A stretch of 12,895 nt of DNA from Parvularia atlantis. Lineage: Eukaryota > Opisthokonta > Rotosphaerida. The stretch spans positions 1-12,895 of the forward strand of contig CALSCO010001985.1 of the NCBI GenBank assembly GCA_943704415.1, in the 5' to 3' direction. Shown in pieces: positions 1 to 7,053 of the stretch; position 1 is the first letter of the stretch; each line of letters opens with the position of its first letter. Below the pieces are notes generated by a model. It saw only the letters and a list, made by a program, of their open reading frames with translations, was not told the DNA's origin and made no database searches. Made by a program: the position numbers and the translations under genes.

Positions 1-179
1 CGCGTCTCTCGAACACGCGGCCGCAGCGGCACCGGGGGCCTACGGCGGCCTGTCCGGGTTGATGCGAAACCTCCTCTTTCTTCTTGCTCTCTCGGCGTGC
101 ACGCAGGGGTTGAGCGGGTGCGCAATCAGCGCGCGCCGTTGTGCACAGAACGTCTGTGCATTCGAAACTATTTCGACGT
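1..179. other. Left flank, no gene assigned; 5' leader of the AKAP17A-like gene
   Basis: I see no feature here that I can defend. A pyrimidine-rich tract at about 69-94 lies roughly 100 bp before the first ATG of the gene at 180 and could mark its transcription start region. Several frames are open, as expected from the base composition, including one that starts at 62 and looks like a short signal peptide. None joins the downstream gene in frame. The first 60 bp could belong to the end of a neighbouring gene, but nothing confirms it. Confidence 0.4.
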
Positions 180-1953
180 ATGTGGCGCGAGTCTGCCTTT
201 GGGTCGCTGCGCATCGCGGCGCCGGCCGGCGTGCCGCTGCGGGTGCGCGCTGCGCCGCGTCCTGCTTTGCTGTCGATTGACGCAGGCCACGTAGATCACC
301 GTGCGCCCCGCCGCGCCCACCGCCGGCTTCGCCTTCACCGCGCCGATGCGTGACTTTGCCGTGCCCGAGGCGCTCAAGGTGGCGCGCGTCTGCGCTGCAC
401 TGCGATTGCGGCTGATGAGCGGCGTTCGGGCGGCAGGCGAAAATGCGCGCGGGCCAGGTGCTGCCCGTGCCTGAGCCCACCGTCGACAAGGCGCTGTCGT
501 CGCTGCAGTCGCTCGTGCTCGACGTCGCCGTGCCCGCAGTGCGCCCTTCGCATCCGCCGCCGCGTGCCTCATGCCCTTGAGGCGCACGCAGGGCAAGGTC
601 GATGCCGTCGTGACCGCGCTCGCGGGTGCCCTGTTCAAGCTGCCCAAGAGCGAGGTGGCGCTGGTTGCGGTCGTCGCGCCGGCCGACGCCGTGGATCTCA
701 GCGACGTCGAGCGCATCGGTGCTGGCACGCGCGGCGGCGGCCGCCAGCGCCGCGCGAGTGCACTGACATGCAGGACTTCCGTGCAGCATGGGACGTGTTC
801 CGGCCCGGCGAGCGGCCCGACACGGTCGTGATCGAGCGCCTGCCGATCGCGTGGTTTGCGCGGCGCGAGACGCCGGATCAGGTGCGCAACGGGGCGCGTG
901 GACGTGCACCTGCAACCTCACGCTCGCGTAGGTGGACGAGCAGGCCGTTATTGACACGTTCGAGGCGTACGGGTGCGTTGCGCGCATCGCCGTGCAGGTG
1001 CCCGACGAGCCCGGCGCGGTCGCGGGCGTCAAGATCGATTTCAAGCTGTTTGTGCAGTACAAGGAACGCGAGGTGCGCGTGGCGTTTGCGTGTGCGCATC
1101 GACTTGCTCACACGTCCGCGCGCAGGACGTGATCAAGGCCGTCCAGTCTCTGAGCGGCCACACCGTGCAGCTCAATGAGGGCCGCCCGTTCAGGCTCGTC
1201 GTGAGCCTCGACACGACCAAGCGGCTGTCAGACGAGGGCGTGCGGCAGGCGCGCATGGCTGAGCAGCGGCTGCGGCGGCTGCAGGAGGAGGAGGAGGAGT
1301 GGCGCAAGCAGCAGGCCGAGCGGCGCAGGCAGGAGGAGGTGTGCGGTGCCGCCTGCTCGGCGTGTGCGTATGTGCTCAGCGGCAGCACACAGGAGGTGGT
1401 GCGCCGTCGCGAGGCCGAGCGAGAGGAGCACGAGCGGGAAGAGCGTGCGGCCAAAGAGCGCGAGGAGCGTGACCAGAAGGCGCGCGCCGAACTCGGTACG
1501 CGCACCACGCCTGCCCGAGTGTGAGGCACTCACGTCATCTCCGCAGAGCGTATGATGGCAGCTGCCGCACCGCCTGCTGCCCCGCCGGCCGCACCGCCTG
1601 CCGCACCGCCGGCCGCACCCGCATCCGCCGCGGTCAAGAAAAGCAAGAAGCGCTCGCCGTCGCCCGCGTCGTCGTCGTCATCCTCGGGCTCGTCGCGCTC
1701 GCGGTTGTCGTCATCGTCATCGTCTCGGTCGCAAAAGCGTTCACGGTCTCCCGCGCCCCGACGCAAGCGCTCGCCGTCTCCGCGGCGCGAGACGTACCAT
1801 CCCAAGCGGCAGCGCGAGCTCGCCTTTGAGCCCGCACTCGCGCCCGAGGCCGACGACGGCAACGACGCGCTTGAGGCGCCCAACATGCTCGTCGTGCTCG
1901 GACCGGGCCGGATGCGGTCGGTCGTGGTTGTTCCAGAGCGCGCTGTTCTGTGA
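180..1953 (+). CDS. AKAP17A: AKAP17A/XE7-like splicing-factor protein (RRM-like, charged helix, RS tail), 9 exons
   Basis: Exons: 180-242, 295-378, 437-538, 592-705, 774-881, 932-1072, 1126-1338, 1393-1495, 1547-1953; about 444 residues. Residues 122-157 contain DFRAAWDVFRPGERPDT followed by a LPIAWF motif, matching the core of animal AKAP17A (GERPDT then LPCKWF). Next come a degenerate RRM (FKLFVQYKERE, DVIKAVQSLSGHTVQL) and DTTKRLSDEGVR, like the family's STKHLSD segment. A long Arg/Glu charged helix follows (about 230-310), then four PPAA repeats (about 318-333) and an RS region rich in RSPSP and Ser runs (about 339-390). In animals AKAP17A sits in nuclear speckles, affects alternative splicing and binds protein kinase A; only the splicing-type architecture is visible here. 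The ATG at 180 is the first in frame and the N-terminus aligns loosely. The exon 4 donor is the weakest point: 706 (GTCGAG) keeps frame, and 691 would too. Human AKAP17A is longer. Confidence 0.86.
1590..1626 (+). repeat. Pro-Ala coding repeat (PPAA)n
   Basis: A 12-bp unit alternating CCGCCTGC and CCGCCGGC with GCCGCA encodes successive PPAA tetrapeptides just before the RS tail of the AKAP17A-like protein. It is likely length-variable and acts as a flexible linker. Boundaries are approximate. Confidence 0.7.
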
Positions 1954-2174
1954 GCGAGTCGAGAATAATGAGAAGGGTCTCCGTTCAAGTGGCGTGAAGG
2001 CACTTCCGGCAGACGCCCCTGGCCGACGGCCCGATAAGTGCGTCCACGTCCACACCGACGAGCGCTGCCTCGCCTGCTGCCTCGCACACGTGGCCCGAAC
2101 GGCCTCCTGTGCGTGTGTCAGTAGTGCCGTGTCAGCGTCATGTCAGCGCCCACGCACACTTCGCACTGCCCGCG
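1954..2174. other. Intergenic region between two co-oriented genes
   Basis: This 221-bp stretch holds the 3' end of the AKAP17A-like transcript and the promoter/leader of the next gene. It contains one CACGTG E-box-like palindrome at 2087-2092. An upstream ATG at 2140 opens a frame that overlaps the next gene out of frame and could dampen its translation. No RNA gene or ORF with convincing protein character was found. Confidence 0.5.
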
Positions 2175-3364
2175 ATGGTCCGCCCCGCCACCCGCAAGCG
2201 CGGCCGCGCGGCAGAGGCGACCAAGGACGAGCCCGCACCAGGCGCGGGCACAGCCGACTCGGACGCCAAACCCAATCACAAGCGCGCCAAGAGCAGCGCG
2301 GACGATGCGCACGCCGTGCTCGAGAAGGGCCACGTCTTCTTCTTCTACCGCCCGCGCGTGGACGTGGACGAGGTTACGCGCGAGGCCGACCTGCAGCGGC
2401 TCTACATCGAGCTTGCGCCCGCGGGCACGGCGCGGCGCCGCCTGATCCTCGTCCCGCGCAAGCACCTGCCGCGACAGCGCACGCCCGACGAGCCGCATCG
2501 CGGCCGCCCGGACACGGTCTTCGCGTTCGTCGACGCCATCGCGGCCTCGCAGGACGAGCTGAACGAGTACCTGGGCCGGCAGACGTACCAGACCAAGACG
2601 CGCGGCGAGCGCACGCTGCACGCCTGCCGCTGGTATGCCGCGCGTCCTGCCTCGGCCAGCGCGTTCTGCTGCTGATCGCGCCCCGCAGCGTCGCCGAGGG
2701 CACGTACGAGATCGTGATGCACCACCGCCACCCACACTTCGTCTACGTGCTCACGGACCCCGTCGAGCCGGGCGAGGCGCAGCTCGAGCTCAACATCGTC
2801 AAGGTGTGTCGTGTGCTTGCGCCGGGACGTGACCTGACTTATGCGGGGCCTGCAGGAAGGCAGCTTCGCCGTGCAGGTGCGCAACCCCGAGCGCCCACCC
2901 GCCCACGCGCGCACCGCGCCTGGTCGCTACCCGGAGGGCTTTGGCGGGCTCGGCGAGAAGGAGCACGCACACTACAGGCACGTCCGCGCGCGTGCCCTGC
3001 TCGTGCCAGTGCTCACGATCGCGCGCCGCACAGCGACGAGCTGCAGCAGCAGTTCCGCTCCAAGGTCGACCCGAGCCAGCAGGTCCAGTTTGCGTCCAAC
3101 GAGGCCCTGCCGCAGATGCTCGACGTGGCGCACAGCGAGCTGCTGTTGATCGCGGCGTCTGGTGACATCGTCAAGGAGCTCGAGGCCGCGGGCGAGGCGG
3201 TCCGGCGCGGGGCCGAACACGAGGTGCAGCTGGAGCACCGCCGCGGCGAGTCGCCCGAGGCGCACGTCCGCAAGGAGCTGCACGTGGAGGGCGCGTCATC
3301 GCATGGCCAGGACAAGGACGCGACGATCAACACCGCCCCCGTCAGCACCGGGCGCCTCGAGTGA
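2175..3364 (+). CDS. Conserved protein of the fungal 'BTB domain transcription factor'-annotated / bacterial YRPRV family, 4 exons
   Basis: Exons: 2175-2632, 2689-2803, 2856-2977, 3034-3364; 341 residues. The N-terminus carries basic, NLS-like patches (TRKRGR, NHKRAK). The conserved part begins at residue 52 with GHVFFFYRPRVDVDEV, then DLQRLYIELAP, LILVPRKHLP, a TYQTKTRGER block, GTYEIVMHH, EAQLELNIVKEGSFAVQVRNP, a glycine-rich GFGGLG followed by DELQQQF, and VQFASNEALPQMLDVAHSELLLIAA. I recognise this motif order from fungal proteins often labelled BTB domain transcription factor and from uncharacterised bacterial proteins. No BTB fold or DNA-binding motif is visible, so that label may be wrong and the molecular role is unknown. 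The C-terminal tail is charged. Exon 3 ends at a GC donor (2978), because the GT at 2982 would put the conserved C-terminal half out of frame. The first in-frame ATG is 2175. Nuclear location is inferred from the basic patches. Confidence 0.85.
2978..3033 (+). other. Non-canonical GC-AG intron (56 nt)
   Basis: The exon end ACAG is followed by GCACGTCC, resembling a normal AG|GTACGT donor with T changed to C, and the acceptor is GCACAG. Splicing here joins codons to read HYSDELQQQF, matching the family. Using the nearby GT at 2982 shifts frame and reaches a stop at about 3163-3165. Confidence 0.75.
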
Positions 3365-3420
3365 GCAGTCTTGTCATGAGTTTTGTACAGCACTAACGCG
3401 GTGAGCTTTGGAAGAGGAGA
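3365..3420. terminator. Short convergent 3' spacer
   Basis: Only 56 bp separate the stop codons of the plus-strand gene ending at 3364 and the minus-strand exchanger gene ending at 3421. The two 3' UTRs must overlap or be extremely short. No clear AATAAA polyadenylation signal is seen on either strand. Confidence 0.5.
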
Positions 3421-6400
3421 TCAGATGAACTCGACGACGATGTTGACGACGGTCGAGACGACAAACATCGCCAGGAGAATGATGCCCAGCGGGCGCCCGC
3501 CAACGTAGCCGTTCAGTGGGACGTAGACGAGGCAGAAGATCAGGATCGCGAAGAGCGAGACGAGCAGCACGATTAGGTGGTCGTTGAGGTCGACCGGGAA
3601 CGACTGCCCGTTGAGGATGACCCAGTAGCCGCACGAGATGCCCACGCCGAGCAGCATGTCTCAGCGTACGCACGCGCGAGTGAGCAGGCGCGCGGCGGCA
3701 GCACGCACGCACTCAGCATGGGCCCGCCAAACGACGCGCCCACAGCCATGTTTGAGAAGCCCATGCGTGCGACCGTGATGTTGGCGACAAAATCTGCGCA
3801 CGCGCGCGCATCAGCCTTGCAAAAGCGCGCTGCAGGCGCGCACCGCCCACGCTGTTGCCCCACGCGAGCACGGTCAGGCCCAGCAGCGTCTCGTTGATGT
3901 TGAAGATGATGCCAAGTGCCTGAGGCGCGCGCGGTGAGCAGTGTGCGCGCACGCAAAACAGACGCACCTGGATCAACGACACGAGCTCGTTCGCAAACAG
4001 GTAGATCCACAGCACCGAGACGAGGAACGAGTAGTAGGCGAGCAGCTGTACGCGCAGCCGCATCAGCGCGCGCAGCTCAGAGCGGCGTCCTGTCACGCAC
4101 CGTCGTGTAGCGCGGGCGCCGCTCAAAGGACGATGTGAACCACCCCGCGAGCGCGAGCACAGCGCCAACGATGAACGCGAGCATCCACACCTGGAAGTTG
4201 GGCGTGCCGATCGGGGTGGCGTACAGGCCCGCGGCAAAGACGATGAAGACGGGCGAGAGCAGCAGCTGCAGCGCGTACAGCGGGCGGTTCCAGGCCGGGC
4301 CTTCGTCGTCCGCCTCGGGCGGGCCCACGACGACGTCAGCCTCTGGCAGCAGCGCCTCGTCCTGGCCTGTCTCCGAGAACGACTCGGCCGACACGCCCGG
4401 CGAGTAGTCGTCGATGGCGGCGACGATCGGCGCGGTGGCCATGGTCGCGGCGACGATCGCGGCCTTGCTTGAGCGCTTGGGGGCGGGCGAGGCGGGCGCA
4501 GCGGCGCCGTCGGTCGGCCGGTCGAACGACTGGCGCCGGCGCTCCTGCTGCTCCTTGTCGGCGCCCTGCGTCACCGCGTCGCTCGCCTCCTCCTCCTCGG
4601 GCGCGATCACCGGTACGGTCAGCGTGAGCACAAAAACGGCCGGCGTGTTGAGCACGGCCAAGACCCTGCTCAGGACGCTCTTGGCGAGGAAGTCCTGCAG
4701 CGTGGGGAACAGCTGGGGCGGTGTGTCAGCAACTGGCAGAGTGAGCGAGCGCGCACAGGCAAGGTCCGCACCAGCATGAACACCTGCAGCCACGGGTTGG
4801 GCGCGCCGTCCGTGAGCGAGGGCGGCCGCTGCAGCGCGCTCGCCGCGGCTGTGTGCTCGTGCGCGTGCTCGTGTGCGTGCTCGTGCGGGTGCTCGTGCGG
4901 GTGCACTTGCGACCGCGCCACGGCCGCGAAGAGCACCAGCGACGCGGTGCTGCGCACGGATGCGTTGCTGCGCTGGCTCGCGCTGCGCGGGCGCCCGCCG
5001 CCGTGCTGCGGGTCCTCAGCCACGCGCAGGAACTCGATTGCGGTCGTGAGCGACTTGATCTGAACCGGGTGTACCTGCACACGTGGGGTGAGGTGAGGTG
5101 ACGCGCGAGGGAGCGACGAGAGCACGCGCACCGTGTTGGGCCGCTCCTCGGGCTCGCTGGTGACGACGATGGCCGGACCCGGATGGTCCTCCGCGGCCGG
5201 CTCGTGGAACGAAACCGGGCTGGTCTGGTACGCGCGCGGCGCCTGCTGGCCTGGCGGACGGCGCGCGTGTAAACAAAAGCATGCCAGCCCGAATGGCGCG
5301 CGCACCCTCGACGTCGCTGTTGATGAGCAGCGGCTCCTTGACGTCACGCGCCTGCTGCGACTCTTCCGAGCGGGCGCAGCAGAGCGTGTAGCAGCCCTCG
5401 GCGAGCGCAGCGAAGGTCAGCTTGGGCGTGCTGAAGACGTTTGGGTTGCGGCGCTTGAGGTAGCGGTTGATGGCGCGGCTGACGACGACGATGGCGACGT
5501 AGAAGACGTAGTAGCCCACAAGGAAGAACGCCTCCCACAGGTGCACCTGCCCGTCCCAGAGCACGACGAGCACAAACGCCTGCGCGGGAAGGGCGCGTTC
5601 AGGACGGGGCGCTGATCGGAGCAAGGCAGACGCACGAGCGAGATGAGGAACAGCACGACATCGCGGAAGAACGGCCGGCGCGTGACGGTGAACGGCGCAA
5701 TGAGTGCGACGCTGCCAACGCAGACGGTCGTGATGAAGACGGCGGCGCCTGGGCAGCGCGACGAACGTAAGCGATTGGCCCCTCGACAAGGGCAACGAGG
5801 CGTGCGCACCGAGCACCTCGCCAAACGCGAGCTCGAAGGAGCCGTTGGCGACGGCAGCGAAGGACGAGAACAGGTCAGGCGCGCCGTTGCCGAGGGCGAG
5901 GAACGTGACGCCGGCGACGTTCTGCGAGAGCTGCGGACGGAGGCTGGAAGTGAGGGGGGCCGACGAAGGGGGGATCCCTCGCGCGCGGACCTTGAGGCTG
6001 TCAGAAATGACGTTGAGCGCGGGGCAGAAGAAGCTCTCGGCGGCGACACCAAGGCAGATGAAAAGGAAGATCATGAGCACGACCTTTTGACGTTCGCGCG
6101 CGTGTGGGCGAGTTAAGGAAGCTGGCGCACGTCAAAAGTCGCACCTGGATGAGGATCGACAGCCACTGCAGGTCGGCCAGGTCGCAGTAGTGCAGCTTGG
6201 CGTAGTTGAGCAGCGACGTGCCGCACGCGCTCTCGACCGGCCCGCCCGGGGCGCACGCGTCCTCGGCGCCGACGGCCTCGCGGCAACCCGCGCTGAGGGC
6301 GAGCAGAGCGCGCCCCGCGGGATGGACCACGGACGTCGTCGTCGTCGTCGTCGTGGTCATGGCAGCGCGGGGCACGCCGCGCGACGTCGCCAGCAGCAGC

Positions 6401-6450
6401 AGCAGCGCGCCGACGACCGTCGCGAGCACTTTGCGCGCGGCGCGGCGCAT
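3421..6450 (-). CDS. SLC8B1: Na+(Li+)/Ca2+ exchanger, NCLX/SLC8B1-type (CaCA superfamily, CCX branch), 12 exons
   Basis: Exons from the 5' end: 6145-6450, 5991-6083, 5810-5930, 5636-5748, 5306-5579, 5132-5250, 4772-5074, 4101-4712, 3968-4045, 3844-3919, 3713-3793, 3421-3659; 804 residues, all phases consistent. The protein exchanges cytosolic or organellar Ca2+ against monovalent cation. Both catalytic alpha repeats are present: [16 protein letters not shown] (ends at 152) and [13 protein letters not shown] (ends at 699), the latter continuing to [16 protein letters not shown]. About eleven hydrophobic segments flank a long loop (about 270-450). The N-terminus ([20 protein letters not shown]) looks like a signal or targeting sequence, followed by a Cys-containing luminal segment (CGTSL...CDLADLQW) as in NCLX. 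Human NCLX is 584 residues; the extra length lies in the loops, which carry a His-rich repeat (400-416), LFPTLQDF as I recall from fungal relatives, an acidic EEEE stretch and RRRQS (501-505). Location (mitochondrion, vacuole or ER) cannot be read from sequence. The exon 7 donor could instead be at 4783. Confidence 0.93.
4853..4903 (-). repeat. Histidine-rich coding repeat (H-P/A-H-E) in exchanger loop
   Basis: Tandem 12-bp units encode [17 protein letters not shown], residues 400-416 of the exchanger, in its large central loop. Alternating His and Glu spacing is typical of low-affinity Zn/Ni/Cu-binding loops in metal transporters. I do not recall such a run in characterised NCLX proteins. 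Confidence 0.9.
6331..6359 (-). repeat. GTC/GAC trinucleotide run encoding poly-Thr
   Basis: A run of GTC triplets on the plus strand reads as consecutive ACG/ACC codons on the minus strand, giving eight threonines directly after the N-terminal hydrophobic segment of the exchanger. It is a low-complexity segment likely to vary in length. Confidence 0.8.
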
Positions 6451-6481
6451 CGGACAGGGTCACGGGTCGCGGTCGCGTTTT

Positions 6482-6490
6482 TGATTGGTC
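6482..6490 (-). promoter_or_regulatory. CCAAT box 1 (GACCAATCA)
   Basis: Read on the exchanger strand this is GACCAATCA, an excellent NF-Y-type CCAAT box, about 32 bp upstream of the exchanger ATG at 6450. An identical 9-mer lies 33 bp further upstream. Confidence 0.6.
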
Positions 6491-6514
6491 GGGCGCGCGT
6501 GACGTGGTCGTCGC

Positions 6515-6523
6515 TGATTGGTC
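6515..6523 (-). promoter_or_regulatory. CCAAT box 2 (GACCAATCA)
   Basis: This is an exact copy of the 9-mer at 6482-6490, offset by 33 bp (about three helical turns), on the exchanger strand. Paired CCAAT boxes at helical spacing are common in eukaryotic promoters. A TGACGTGG bZIP-type element lies between them. Confidence 0.6.
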
Positions 6524-6563
6524 TGTGGCGGGGCTTGCAGGGGAAGACCTGCTGGCTCGCTGT

Positions 6564-6624
6564 GCAGAGGGCGAGTGCAGAGGGCGAGTGCAGAGGGCGA
6601 GTGCAGAGGGCGAGTGCAGAGGGA
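6564..6624. repeat. 13-bp tandem repeat, about 4.7 copies
   Basis: The unit GCAGAGGGCGAGT is repeated exactly four times at 6564, 6577, 6590 and 6603, with a partial fifth copy from 6616. It lies in the shared intergenic region. The purity suggests a recent, probably polymorphic minisatellite. Confidence 0.95.
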
Positions 6625-7053
6625 AGGAGGGGGCGTGAGGGGTGCTTATGCGCCGGCGGAAGCGCCAGTGCGCGCGATGCGGATCATGATTTGAGTTCTT
6701 CCTTCATCTAGTTCAGCTCTCGCACGGCCATGGGGGGGCACACGGCGCACCGAGCACGTGCGGGCATCCATGTAGGCCTACAGAGCATCGAACACTGAGC
6801 ACACAGTACGTAGCACACGGCACGGTGGCAGCTGAGAATGACGTCGTCCTTTCACCTTGGCTGCTTTTCATATTCCCGCGGTAGCTCCCCCCGTCTGCTG
6901 TCCCTCTAAAGCCCTCTCTGCCGCCCTCTGCCCCCATGCCACGACCATGCTGTTCCTCATCCGTACGGCCGCCGCACCTCGCCACGCCGCACACGCGCCT
7001 GACGCGCGGCACGCGCCGCCGCAGACCGCGCCGCGCCGCACAAGCCGCGCCGG

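Larger units (their letters stand above)
6451..7053. promoter_or_regulatory. Divergent promoter region between exchanger and GRAM/VASt genes
   Basis: About 600 bp separate the divergent start codons. The exchanger side holds two CCAAT boxes (6482-6490, 6515-6523) around a TGACGTGG element (6500-6507). The middle holds a 13-bp minisatellite (6564-6624). Further right are a CACGTG palindrome (6755-6760), a 12-bp perfect palindrome TGTAGGCCTACA (6771-6782), a TGACGTC CRE-like site (6839-6845) and a pyrimidine-rich tract at about 6890-6935 that may mark the GRAM/VASt gene transcription start. I see no convincing coding exon or RNA gene. Confidence 0.65.

Noticed and set aside
62-280. Frame starting MRNLLFLLALSACTQG, resembling a bacterial lipoprotein signal peptide.
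   Set aside because: It is out of frame with the clear spliced gene, overlaps that gene's first exon and intron, and the rest is low-quality Arg/Ala-rich sequence typical of chance frames in GC-rich DNA.
40-1062. Long minus-strand open frame of about 340 codons.
   Set aside because: It lies opposite the exons and introns of the AKAP17A-like gene, shows only Arg/Ala/Ser-rich composition and no recognisable motif.
4713-4783. Donor at 4783 (GTGTTC) for exchanger exon 7.
   Set aside because: It is phase-compatible, but the alternative at 4771 (GTGCGG) matches the donor consensus better and gives a 59-nt intron of typical size. The difference is only four residues (VFML).
6190-6711. Plus-strand ORF of 173 codons running through the 13-bp repeat.
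   Set aside because: Its first part is antisense to exon 1 of the exchanger and the remainder is repeat translation; no protein character.
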